A stretch of 25,868 nt of DNA, from assembly GCA_036512155.1 (NCBI GenBank), contig DATCBD010000023.1:1-25868 (forward strand), given 5' to 3'. Source of the stretch: Palsa-739 sp036512155. Its GTDB lineage: Bacteria > Actinomycetota > Thermoleophilia > Gaiellales > Gaiellaceae. Each line of letters starts with the position of its first letter. The stretch's first letter is position 1. The notes beneath the pieces were generated by a model that was given only the letters and a program-made list of their open reading frames with translations, did not search any database and was not told the DNA's origin. Below, one piece after another: positions 6,130 through 13,493 of the stretch. The position numbers and the translations under genes were made by a program.

Positions 6130-8481
6130 TCAGTTGCCGTACGTAAGCGCGAGCTGGTCGGCGTTGAACGTGTAGCCGGTCGTCTGGGATGAGCAGCCGA
6201 CGAGGACCTCGACCGCCCCGCTCGAGTCGATGTAGTCGGATAGGGAGCCTGGCGGGACGAGCCCGCTCACGACTGTGTCGGTCGACCCGAGCGTCCGGGA
6301 GTCGAGCGACACCCAGGACGACGTCGTCCAGTCGCGGATCTGGACCGTCTGCGTGCAAGAGGCCGTGCTATTCGTCTCGACCGAGACGCTCAGCGTCGAG
6401 ACGTTCGATGGGACCCCGCTGAACGCGCCCCACCACTCGGTCTTTCGAGGCTTCGTCGTCGTCGAGGCAATGGACAGGTAGACGTTGTCCGACGCCACGA
6501 GGCTCGAGAGGCCGCCGCCTGCCGCTGTTCCGGTGGTGATCTTGTAGGACGTCGGCGCCGCAGTCGTCTGCGCCCCGCTGACCGTGATGGTGGCCGTTGC
6601 CGTGGCTGTTAGGCCGCCTCCGTCGGTCACCCGATAGGTGAAGGAGTCCGCGCCGACGTATCCGCTGGTGGGTGTGTAGGTCGCCGTGGCAGTGTCGGTG
6701 TTCGGCGTGCCGGCGGTGCACGGCTGTCCCGAAACGCTGCCGAGGCCGCCGTGTGTCGGGGGTTGCACGATCGCGAATCCGAGCTGACAGGTCTCCGCGT
6801 CGGAGCCGCTCATGGTGACCGTCACCGGGGCGCCTGCGGAAGTGGTTGCGCTCACGTTCGCCGCGGTCGGTGGCGAGTTCTGCGATCCGCTGACGGTGAT
6901 GGTAACCGTCCCCGTGTCGGTCAGCCCGCCTGCGTCGGTCACCTGATAGGTGAACGAGTCGGAGCCGACGTATCCGCTGGTCGGTGTGTAAGTCACCATG
7001 GCAGTGTCAGTGTTCGGCGTGCCGGCGGTGCACGGCAGTCCCGACACGCTGCCGAGGCCGCCGTGTGTCGGGGTTTGCACGATCGTGAACCCGAGTTGGC
7101 AGGTCTCTGCGTCGGAGCCGCTCAGGGTGATTGGCGTGGCCGTCCCTTCGGACACGTTCGCGTTCTCGTCGTTCGCCGTCGGCGGCGAGTTCGGCGGTGC
7201 GCCGCCGACGCCGATTCCATTCCACCAGTAGTTCGCGTCATCCGAGGCCATCACGACGATTCCTGTCGTCGCGTCGACGTTCTGCTTCATCGAGGTGCCG
7301 TTGTTGATGGTTTCGTTGTTTGGCCCGACGATGAAGGGCGTCGCAGTGCTCGGGAACGAAATGTTGTCGAGCGAGGTTTCCTTGTAGTAGATGCCGTGGG
7401 CGGGGTTGTCGCCCTTCGACATGAAGATGTACAAGTCCCGCGTGCTCGTGTTGATGATGACGACGGGGCGGGTGTTGTGGTCGGAGTACGGCGCGACCGG
7501 ATATTGCGACCATGTGCCGGTCGGCGATCGGACGAGCAGTTTGATCAGGGGATCGGTGCTCGTAGTCGTCGCGGTCTTGACTGCGATGTAGACCGAGCCG
7601 TTGTACGTCTTGAGATTCATGTGATCATCGGCCTGCAGCGTGCCGCTGAGGGACGTCTCGACGCTCCAGGTGGTATCGGGCGCGCCGTCGCGATGGATGG
7701 CGAAGAAGTCGCTCTGGAGGTTCTCGTTGTCCCAGGCGACGCCGATCGCCGGCCCCGTCGCGTCGGTGAAGGAGATGATCGCGGAGATGTCGTCGCCCTT
7801 CAGCCCGGAGGCGGGGCTCATCGGCAACGCGAATGCGGCCGTCCACGTCTGGTCGTTCCCGACCGAATGCGCCACCATGACCTTGGGAGTCGGCGGGTTC
7901 GATGCGTAGGTGAGCCACAGCGTCCCGGTGCTGTCCTCGGCGATCGTCGAGGCCTCGGCGCCACCGCCCGGGACGTTGACCGGGAAGCCCGAATCGAGCT
8001 GATAGGCACCGTGCACGAACGAGAAGCGGCGCAACCGGTTCGGCTCTGACGTGGTCGGCGTCCGAGATAGGACATACAGATGCGTCCCGTCCCAGAGCAC
8101 GTCCTCGCGCGTCGTCGACTCCGAGTCGATCTGCACGCCGGTGTCGACCCAGTTGCCCGAGACGAGCTGATAGATGTCGTGCGCGCCCGAGGTCGGAACA
8201 ACCATCGCTGCCCACCAGCTCCCTTGCGCATACCAGAGCTTCGACTCGGGCTTCTGGCCCGTCACCGCGCCGCCCGCGCTGTCGGCCGACGTCGCCGCGA
8301 ACGACTGCGCCTCGAAACCGGCAGAGCTCGTCTGTTTCGCCGTGGCACCGGCCGCCCCGGCCGCGCCGACCGTGCATATCGCGATCGCGCCTGCGACCGC
8401 GACCAGGACTGCTCGTCGCCGGTGCCCGAGCCCGGACGACGTGATAGAGCCGTCGCCTCGTATGCCGCGCGAAGGGCGCAT
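6130..8481 (-). CDS. Large secreted protein: N-terminal beta-rich (propeller-like) domain plus tandem cadherin/VCBS-like repeats
   Basis: The 783-residue precursor has RRR followed by a hydrophobic signal region at about 23-46. Residues ~75-425 are rich in short strands with repeated Trp and Asp-Gly turns (WYAQGSWWAAMV, VLWDGTHLYVLSR, GTLWLTYAS, VYIAVKTATT), compatible with a beta-propeller. Two nearly identical 104-residue repeats follow, of the Ig-like 'NSPPTA...YTPTSGYVGSDSFTY' cadherin/VCBS type, each with two Cys likely to form a disulfide. The C-terminal ~150 residues form a beta domain seen at the end of many actinobacterial secreted proteins (family not identified). There is no sortase motif or obvious C-terminal anchor. 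Likely a secreted or surface adhesin or matrix protein. The ATG at 8481 lacks a clear ribosome binding site. Confidence 0.85.
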   Translation of the reverse strand: MRPSRGIRGDGSITSSGLGHRRRAVLVAVAGAIAICTVGAAGAAGATAKQTSSAGFEAQSFAATSADSAGGAVTGQKPESKLWYAQGSWWAAMVVPTSGAHDIYQLVSGNWVDTGVQIDSESTTREDVLWDGTHLYVLSRTPTTSEPNRLRRFSFVHGAYQLDSGFPVNVPGGGAEASTIAEDSTGTLWLTYASNPPTPKVMVAHSVGNDQTWTAAFALPMSPASGLKGDDISAIISFTDATGPAIGVAWDNENLQSDFFAIHRDGAPDTTWSVETSLSGTLQADDHMNLKTYNGSVYIAVKTATTTSTDPLIKLLVRSPTGTWSQYPVAPYSDHNTRPVVIINTSTRDLYIFMSKGDNPAHGIYYKETSLDNISFPSTATPFIVGPNNETINNGTSMKQNVDATTGIVVMASDDANYWWNGIGVGGAPPNSPPTANDENANVSEGTATPITLSGSDAETCQLGFTIVQTPTHGGLGSVSGLPCTAGTPNTDTAMVTYTPTSGYVGSDSFTYQVTDAGGLTDTGTVTITVSGSQNSPPTAANVSATTSAGAPVTVTMSGSDAETCQLGFAIVQPPTHGGLGSVSGQPCTAGTPNTDTATATYTPTSGYVGADSFTYRVTDGGGLTATATATITVSGAQTTAAPTSYKITTGTAAGGGLSSLVASDNVYLSIASTTTKPRKTEWWGAFSGVPSNVSTLSVSVETNSTASCTQTVQIRDWTTSSWVSLDSRTLGSTDTVVSGLVPPGSLSDYIDSSGAVEVLVGCSSQTTGYTFNADQLALTYGN
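6568..7191 (-). repeat. Two tandem 312-bp repeats encoding Ig-like domains
   Basis: Units 6880-7191 (N-terminal) and 6568-6879 (C-terminal) each encode 104 residues beginning NSPPTA and ending TVSG(S/A)Q. The stretches SGSDAETCQLGF, THGGLGSVSG and YTPTSGYVG are nearly unchanged, and long DNA blocks are close to identical. This indicates recent duplication or gene conversion and a locus where the repeat number could vary between strains. Confidence 0.9.
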
Positions 8482-8599
8482 AGAAGCTTGGAACCTAGCG
8501 CGGCTGGTCCGAGGAACCCCTGCCCGGAGGTCTAGACCTCGGACCGTCTTACAACCACTGAAAGGCCGTAGTGCGATAGTCGACCGTCAGAGCCGACCG

Positions 8600-8881
8600 C
8601 TATGTGCTCGGCGGACCGGGATCGTCGAGGTCGACGACCAACACCGCGACGGCTTGCTCCACCGTCTCGAGAGTGCGCCGCGCGGGGAGCGACATCTGGG
8701 TCGACCGCACCGTTGCAAGGCGCAAGGGTGGCCCAAGCTCGATGCTGCTCCCGATGCGGGGGAGAAACAACGGGCCGTGGAGGAATGCGATCTGGGTTCG
8801 CCGCACGGAGTCGACGAGGATCGTCTCCACCCGACAGCGAAAAGGCACTTTCGTGCCAGCGCCTAGGTCGTCGCTGAGCAC
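8600..8881 (-). CDS. Small hypothetical protein
   Basis: This reading frame of 93 codons starts at GTG and ends at TAG. Its product has a balanced composition and alternating hydrophobic pattern (VETILVDSVRRTQIAFLHG, IGSSIELGPPLRLATV, VEQAVAVLVVDLD) that looks like a small beta-rich cytoplasmic protein. The opposite-strand frames are Arg/Ser-rich shadows. Codon third positions are GC-rich as in its neighbours. No clear ribosome binding site precedes the GTG, and I recognise no family; the beta pattern is distantly reminiscent of PilZ-like folds, but without RxxxR or DxSxxG motifs. It lies upstream of, and in the same direction as, the large secreted protein gene. Confidence 0.45.
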   Translation of the reverse strand: MLSDDLGAGTKVPFRCRVETILVDSVRRTQIAFLHGPLFLPRIGSSIELGPPLRLATVRSTQMSLPARRTLETVEQAVAVLVVDLDDPGPPST

Positions 8882-9438
8882 GTCCGGGACTCTATTGGAG
8901 GCATCGGACGCGAGCGGCCCGTCGAGCCTGGTAGTGCCGGCAGAGTTTGCCTGGACGTTCGTTGCGAGATCACGCGGACGGCCGGTACCGGGGCGGGGGC
9001 GGCGGAGGCGGGAGCTCTGCGGCGTCTAGGGCGACCCCCGCCTCCGCCGATCGGGAGTCCCGCGCGCTGCGATGGCGGCGTAGGCACGGGCACGACCATT
9101 CAGACAGGTTTGGCGGCGAGCAGACTACTTTTCCCCAGGCGGATGCGAAAAATCCCCGCAAAAACGGCAATTTTTGTGCGCGGCGTCCACAGGTGTCCCC
9201 AGCTTCCGGCGAGGTCTGGGGAGAAGATCCGAGACGCCGGTGTGTCAGGCGCTCGACCGCTCCGAGCCGCCTTCGCGCGCCCATTTGCGATATCCGTCCG
9301 GGTGGCGCGCCTGGGTCGAGGTCGAGACGAAACGCACGGAAGGGCTAGTGAATGGGCTCGGGGCGGGCGGTAGGAAGAAGGGGATACGTGGGCGCTGGCT
9401 TGTGCTGGCGCACAGACTAGGCGACCCTGGAGAACTGT
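8882..9438. other. 557-bp stretch without a convincing gene
   Basis: All frames here give Arg/Pro/Gly-rich shadow translations. The stretch holds a 13-bp GC inverted repeat (9000-9049), an A/T-run patch at about 9127-9176 (TTTTCCCC, GAAAAAT, GCAAAAAC, AATTTTTG) and a small hairpin TCCCCAG/CTGGGGA (9196-9202 with 9216-9222). The promoter of the plus-strand gene at 9439 must lie at its right end, but I see no clear -10/-35 pair. A non-coding RNA is possible, not shown. Confidence 0.5.
9000..9049. repeat. GC-rich inverted repeat
   Basis: The 13-bp arms CGGCGGAGGCGGG (9000-9012) and CCCGCCTCCGCCG (9037-9049) are perfect complements around a 24-base centre. No T-run follows on either strand. It could form a stem in an RNA crossing this gap; function unknown. 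Confidence 0.55.
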
Positions 9439-10197
9439 ATGCGGAAGATCCTTGTCCTCACGACTCTCGTCGCCGCCGTGGTTGCCGCGGTCGGCGCAAC
9501 GGGGGCAGCCGCTGGTGGGCCGTGTGGCGTGGCGTTGAGCGAGACCTTCGACCACAGCGCGATCTCGACCGGCACCCCGTTCAGCACGGGCACGGTGACC
9601 GTGGTCGGCGTGACGTCGACGTCGTCGGTCGCGGCAACCGTCACCTTGGACGACGGCAGCGGCGACACGCTGACGATCGACCTGACGGGAACCACCACTG
9701 GGAGCACGCACCTCGTGTTCACCAGCAGCAGCGGTACCATTACTGGCGGCACCGGCTCCTGTGCAGGTGCGAGCGGCTCCGTTACCGCTGGTGTCCTCAA
9801 GGGCGAGAACACGAACACGCAATGGGAGAGCACGACGCCCATCGCGGGCGGCGCGATCTCGATTGGCGGCGGCGGAGCCGGCGCCGGTGCGGGAGCGCCG
9901 CCTCCTCCTCCCCCGGACAATGCGTTCCTGTGCTATTCGGCCTTCCAGGACAATCCGGGAGTCTGGGTCATGCCCGTGGCGACGCAGCTCCTGCAGCAGG
10001 GGTACTGGTCGCCGTACGCCGTTCCCGGCAACGTCGCGGGAGGCACCAACATCGGCGGTTATCACCTGACGTGCAATCTCGCCAGCGGACAGAGCGCAAG
10101 CGACTCGACGCTGGGCGGAGCGGGTGAGACGTACGGGGCGTCCGACAAGTCGGTCGTCTCCGATGTTCCGGGCCACTACGCCATCGTCGGATCGTAG
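9439..10197 (+). CDS. Secreted two-domain protein of unknown function
   Basis: The 252-residue precursor has a classical signal peptide (MRKILVLTTL... to about residue 26, AAAGG). The mature N-terminal domain is Thr/Ser/Gly-rich and beta-type, with a Cys pair. A Gly/Ala linker ending in six prolines (residues ~145-160) leads to a C-terminal ~90-residue domain beginning NAFLCYSAFQDNPGVW and continuing LLQQGYWSPYAV and YHLTCNL. I have the impression that this Cys/Trp-containing domain recurs in secreted proteins of related actinobacteria, but I cannot name its family. ATG at 9439 with GGAG six bases upstream. It is monocistronic: a strong hairpin follows and the next gene is convergent. Confidence 0.85.
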   Translation: MRKILVLTTLVAAVVAAVGATGAAAGGPCGVALSETFDHSAISTGTPFSTGTVTVVGVTSTSSVAATVTLDDGSGDTLTIDLTGTTTGSTHLVFTSSSGTITGGTGSCAGASGSVTAGVLKGENTNTQWESTTPIAGGAISIGGGGAGAGAGAPPPPPPDNAFLCYSAFQDNPGVWVMPVATQLLQQGYWSPYAVPGNVAGGTNIGGYHLTCNLASGQSASDSTLGGAGETYGASDKSVVSDVPGHYAIVGS

Positions 10198-10213
10198 GCG
10201 ACGACACTGAGAT

Positions 10214-10249
10214 CGAGAGCTCCGGCCACAACCAGTGCCGGAGCTCTCG
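10214..10249 (+). terminator. Hairpin between convergent genes
   Basis: A perfect 13-bp stem, CGAGAGCTCCGGC (10214-10226) and its complement (10237-10249), encloses a 10-base loop 17 bp after the stop of the upstream gene. It has no U-tract, as is common in high-GC actinobacteria, and may act for both the plus-strand gene and the convergent protease gene ending at 10276. Confidence 0.7.
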
Positions 10250-10275
10250 GTTCAGGCTGAAGGTCTACCTACTAC

Positions 10276-11493
10276 CTACTTCTGGGCGTATCTATTCTTG
10301 GGCGTCCGGCTCGACGTTCTGCGCAGGACCCTGACCGGCAGGGTCGGCTGCGATGCCTCCGTCACGGTGCCGCGGACGTTCGTCGCGGTGACGAGAACCC
10401 GGAGCCGGTAACCAGCGTCGCGAGCGCGTGGCGTGTACCTCGTGCCCGATGTGACGTTCGTCCATCCCGCGCCCGACCGCGTGCGCTGCCAGGTGATCTT
10501 GTACGCGCTCGTTCCGCCCCACTTTCCCGCGGATGCCGTGCTGCACCGGCCGACGGCAGGCGTCGAGGTAACGGTCGGCGGCGAGCTCTCGGTCGGTGGC
10601 GCGACCGGCGCTCCGAGCGTGACGAGGAGGCGGTTGGCATCGGGTAGTCCGGCTGCTGCGGTGGTCGGGTCGGGCAACGACCCTCCCGAGGCCCGGAGTG
10701 CGGCCGCGAAAGCGGTCCCGTCGAGGTTCGGTTCGAACGCCCGGGCAAGACCGGCGAGACCGGCGACGAACGGGGCCGCGGCGGAGGTCCCGCAGAAGTC
10801 GGTTGTATCCCCACCCTGCAGCGACGCCGTTGTCGCGCAGCCGGGCGCCGCCACCGTCACCCAGCTTCCGAAGTTCGACCAGGTACTGCGCGCACCGGTC
10901 TGGTCAACTCCCGCCACCGAGATGACGCCCGGATACATGGCGGGGTAGAAGCTTTCGTCTTCGCCGTCATTGCCTGCGGCGGCGACCACGATCGCGCCTT
11001 TCGAGATGGCGTAAGCGACCGCTGCGCCGACGATATCGAGAGCGCGTGGAGCGCCGACTGAGAGATTGATCACCTGCGCGCCGTGGTCGGCAGCCCAGTC
11101 GATGCCGGCAGAAATGGTTGGCCAGTCACCGGTGCCGTTCGCGTCGAGGACCTTTACGGGCAGGATGCTGCAGCCGGGACAGACCGCGGCGATGATGCCT
11201 GCCACCGCGGTGCCATGACCGTTGTCGTCGGTTGTGTTCGTATCGCCGTGGACGAAGTCGTAGCCCGCGAGCACACGACCCTGCAACGCAGGATTGTCAG
11301 CCTGCACCCCGGAATCGACCACGGCTACGACCGAGGTGGCGCTGCCGCTCGTCACCTGCCACGCGAGCGGCAAATCGAGCGACGAGGCCTGCCAGGTCAG
11401 TCCAACACCTGGTGCCGACCTTGCGACAGGCGCAAGCATCATGACTGCTGCGAGCATGGACACGACCAGTACACCGGCGCGACGGGTAGCCAT
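10276..11493 (-). CDS. Secreted subtilisin-like serine protease (S8) with C-terminal Ig-like domain
   Basis: This extracellular endopeptidase has 405 residues: a signal peptide at 1-26 (APVARSA), then the S8 catalytic domain with Asp60 (VAVVDSGV), His93 (NGHGTAVAGI), Asn175 of the oxyanion hole (AAAGNDG) and Ser237 (CGTSAAAPFVAGL). No long propeptide domain is evident. After about residue 300 a Pro/Thr linker leads to an Ig-like module (WQRTRSGAGWTNV...YRLRVLVTATNVRG) of the type repeated in actinobacterial surface proteins, then a basic tail. The gene is preceded by a 16-bp perfect inverted repeat 40 bp from the ATG, and the ATG has no good Shine-Dalgarno. It could process the surface proteins encoded nearby (inference). 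Confidence 0.95.
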   Translation of the reverse strand: MATRRAGVLVVSMLAAVMMLAPVARSAPGVGLTWQASSLDLPLAWQVTSGSATSVVAVVDSGVQADNPALQGRVLAGYDFVHGDTNTTDDNGHGTAVAGIIAAVCPGCSILPVKVLDANGTGDWPTISAGIDWAADHGAQVINLSVGAPRALDIVGAAVAYAISKGAIVVAAAGNDGEDESFYPAMYPGVISVAGVDQTGARSTWSNFGSWVTVAAPGCATTASLQGGDTTDFCGTSAAAPFVAGLAGLARAFEPNLDGTAFAAALRASGGSLPDPTTAAAGLPDANRLLVTLGAPVAPPTESSPPTVTSTPAVGRCSTASAGKWGGTSAYKITWQRTRSGAGWTNVTSGTRYTPRARDAGYRLRVLVTATNVRGTVTEASQPTLPVRVLRRTSSRTPKNRYAQK

Positions 11494-11529
11494 CGAAGCC
11501 GTAATCGGCAGCCAGCGCCGAGGCAGCCT

Positions 11530-11570
11530 CCCCCGAATGGGGTAACCACCGATGGGTTACCCCATTCGGG
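11530..11570. promoter_or_regulatory. 16-bp perfect inverted repeat in a divergent intergenic region
   Basis: Arms 11532-11547 (CCCGAATGGGGTAACC) and 11555-11570 are perfect complements around ACCGATG. The site lies between the divergent protease (ATG 11493) and phosphatase (start 11641) genes. Together with 11530-11531, the left arm contains CCCCCGAATGGG, the 12-bp motif also found in the SipW leader at 5999-6010. It is placed as an operator for one or both genes, or as a leader stem for the protease transcript. Confidence 0.65.
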
Positions 11571-11640
11571 TGAGAGCTGCTCGGTATTTCGGCCGGCGCG
11601 CGCGGGAGTCGCCGCTCGCAGGGACAGGGGGACCTGGCCG

Positions 11641-12468
11641 TTGGACGGACGCGGCCTGACGGTGGACGAGGCTTTATTCGAGTCGATGAGCGGCGCGACC
11701 GGACGCGAACTGCAGGTCGAACGAACTGCCGCGGTCCGCGCGGCTGTCGCCGCCGGGCGGTTCCTGCGTGCACTCCGGGCGCGCCTCGCCGACCCGGACG
11801 TCGACATCGCCTCGCTCCGCCGCGAGGCCGACGCGGGCGCGAACGCGCTCATCTGCCGTGAGCTGAGGCATGCGTTCCCGGACGACCCGATCCTCTCGGA
11901 GGAGTCGGCCGACGAGCCGGGGCGGCTCGACTCGCATCGCGTCTGGATCGTCGATCCCTTGGACGGCACCCGCGAGTTCGCGGAGCTGGGCCGGACGGAC
12001 TGGGCGGTGCACGTTGCGCTTGCGATCGACGGCGATCCGAAGATCGGCGTGGTCGCGCTGCCGGGACAGGACCGGGTCGTCCTGGACGGTCCGCGTGCGG
12101 GGCCAAGGCCTCACGCGCGCTGTCCGCGCATCGTCGTCAGCCGGACCCGACCGCCTCGCGAGGCCGAGTGGGTGCGCGACGAGCTCGGCGGAGCGCTCCA
12201 TCCTCTCGGGTCCGCCGGCGCGAAGACCATCGCGGTCGTCGACGGTGCCGCCGACCTGTACATCCACGGCGGCGGCCAGTACGAATGGGACTCCGCGGCA
12301 CCCGTCGCCGTCGCGCGCGCCGCCGGTCTGCACGCCTCCCGTCTCGACGGCTCTCCGCTCGTCTACAATCAGGCGTCGCCCGATCTCCCCGACCTGCTCA
12401 TCTGCCGGGTCGAGTACGCGGAGCGCGCGCTCGCCGCGCTCCGCGCTGCTCCAGCGCCGTCTAGCTGA
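11641..12468 (+). CDS. Inositol monophosphatase/CysQ-family phosphatase
   Basis: This belongs to the Mg-dependent FIG superfamily, which hydrolyses inositol phosphates or 3'-phosphoadenosine 5'-phosphate. With the TTG start (275 residues), motif elements are EADAGAN (about 62-68), ILSEES (84-89) with metal-ligand Glu, and VDPLDGTREF (104-113), the family hallmark. Near the C-terminus YEWDSAAPVAVARAAG supplies the WD-x-A third motif. The size fits CysQ/IMPase. TTG at 11641 has GGGGGA eight bases upstream; ATG at 11686 is the alternative and would shorten the N-terminus. If CysQ-like, it would recycle PAP, the by-product of sulfation, which fits a polysaccharide region, but substrate cannot be told from sequence. 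Transposase debris starts immediately after the stop. Confidence 0.88.
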   Translation: MDGRGLTVDEALFESMSGATGRELQVERTAAVRAAVAAGRFLRALRARLADPDVDIASLRREADAGANALICRELRHAFPDDPILSEESADEPGRLDSHRVWIVDPLDGTREFAELGRTDWAVHVALAIDGDPKIGVVALPGQDRVVLDGPRAGPRPHARCPRIVVSRTRPPREAEWVRDELGGALHPLGSAGAKTIAVVDGAADLYIHGGGQYEWDSAAPVAVARAAGLHASRLDGSPLVYNQASPDLPDLLICRVEYAERALAALRAAPAPSS

Positions 12469-12470
12469 CT

Positions 12471-12713
12471 AGGCTCCATCAAGAAGCTCGCCCGCTTCGA
12501 CCGTCCGGGCCACCGGTTGCTCGGACGCGACGCGGGCGCTACGAGACCGGCGCCGAGTACCTCCACGTCTGCGTCGACGACTACAGCCGTCTCGCCGTCC
12601 GCATCGCCCAACGCATCCTCGCCCTCACCATCGGAATCCTGCTCACCACCCTCACCGGACGACCCGCACGCGCCCTCGCCACCTACGACGGGCCGCTAAA
12701 ACCCATCAAGCCT
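12471..12713 (+). pseudogene. Frameshifted composite transposase remnant
   Basis: Frame one gives SIKKLARFDRPGHRLLGRD, close to the LDIKKLxR...GHRxTG stretch of IS481-type integrase-core transposases, but starting just after their first catalytic Asp. After a frameshift near 12540 the text continues as GAEYLHVCVDDYSRLAV, the same family. It then joins RIAQRILALTIGILLTTLTG and RPARALATYDG, which resembles the C-terminal end of a different transposase type (IS982/IS4-like; uncertain). No terminal inverted repeats were found. The remnant fills the whole gap between the phosphatase and the LuxR gene. Confidence 0.7.
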
Positions 12714-13409
12714 TTAGTAGTCGCCTTCAGCGGTCGTCGGGCGTTCCGCCGGTCGCGCGTGCTCGAAGAGCCATCGCGCCGCCTCGGTCCGGTTGCTCAC
12801 GCCCAGCTTCCGGTAGATCCGCGTCAGGCGGAGCTTCACCGTCGGCTCGGCGACGTCGAAGCGCTGGGCGATGGTCATGTTCGACAGGCCTTCGGCGACC
12901 GCGACCAGCATCTCGCGCTCCAGGTCCGTCAGGTCGCCCTGTTCGAGGCCGACGTTGGCGAGGCTGACGCCCACGACCCGAAACGTGGCGCCATCGAGGA
13001 CGTGCCGCAGCGCGGGCACGAACTCGGAAGGCTCGATCGTGCTCGCGACGAAGCCGCGAGCCCCCTGCGAAAGCGCCACGCGCGCGGTCTCGGGCGTCGC
13101 CGAGTCGTCGAAGACGATCGCGGGGACGTTCGGGAACCGCTCGCGTACGAGGCTGAGCGGAGCCGCCGGGTCGTGGGTGGCGAGGAGCAGTACGGCGTCT
13201 GGATGTGACTCGAGCAGAAGCGGCATCTCGTGGTGCGTCATCGCCGCGCCGACGATCGTGAATTCCGTGCCGACGACGGCGGAGCGGATGCTGGCGATGA
13301 GGATCGGATATTCCGAGACGATGACGAGCGGTCGCTGCACGCGAGGCTCGCGGTGATGGGACGCACCGGGCGTGGGCGGCGCCGGGAGATCCGACTCGTG
13401 CCTGCTCAT
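12714..13409 (-). CDS. LuxR/NarL-type regulator with degenerate receiver domain
   Basis: The 231-residue protein has a receiver-like domain (about 27-145) and a C-terminal LuxR helix-turn-helix (about 158-220: LTDLEREMLVAVAEGLSN, PTVKLRLTRIYRKLGV). Every catalytic position of the receiver is changed: the acidic pair is Ser32-Glu33 (VSEY), the phospho-acceptor position is Leu76 (DAVLLLATHD), and the conserved Lys is Ala122 (GFVASTIEP). It therefore cannot be activated by ordinary phosphotransfer and may bind a ligand, a partner or DNA constitutively. Its DNA-binding end is very similar to that of the response regulator at 16410 (NRTEAARW(V/L)(Y/F)EH), so the two may share targets. ATG with GAGG four bases upstream. 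It follows the diguanylate cyclase and low-complexity genes in the same direction. Confidence 0.92.
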   Translation of the reverse strand: MSRHESDLPAPPTPGASHHREPRVQRPLVIVSEYPILIASIRSAVVGTEFTIVGAAMTHHEMPLLLESHPDAVLLLATHDPAAPLSLVRERFPNVPAIVFDDSATPETARVALSQGARGFVASTIEPSEFVPALRHVLDGATFRVVGVSLANVGLEQGDLTDLEREMLVAVAEGLSNMTIAQRFDVAEPTVKLRLTRIYRKLGVSNRTEAARWLFEHARPAERPTTAEGDY

Positions 13410-13493
13410 ATGTCCTCGTTTCGGGCGGCGGCAGAGCGACTCCTGCCGCCCTCCGATGGGCCTGGACGAAGGGATGGGTGCCCTGTGGGGCCG

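Noticed and set aside
6568..7191. CRISPR-like spaced repeat
   Set aside because: Units are 312 bp, contiguous and in frame as Ig-like domains; no short repeats with unique spacers anywhere in the window.
9110..9230. Possible replication-origin-like patch (TTTTCCCCAGG, GTCCACAGG)
   Set aside because: No consensus DnaA boxes in multiple copies and no dnaA/dnaN neighbours.
9100..10176. 358-codon minus-strand open frame
   Set aside because: Antisense to a secreted protein with a clear signal peptide; composition Arg-rich with no domain.
11530..11570. c-di-GMP (GEMM) riboswitch, because of GGTTACC and CCGATGG-like words
   Set aside because: The words fall in a simple perfect hairpin; the two-helix GEMM architecture and conserved core are absent.
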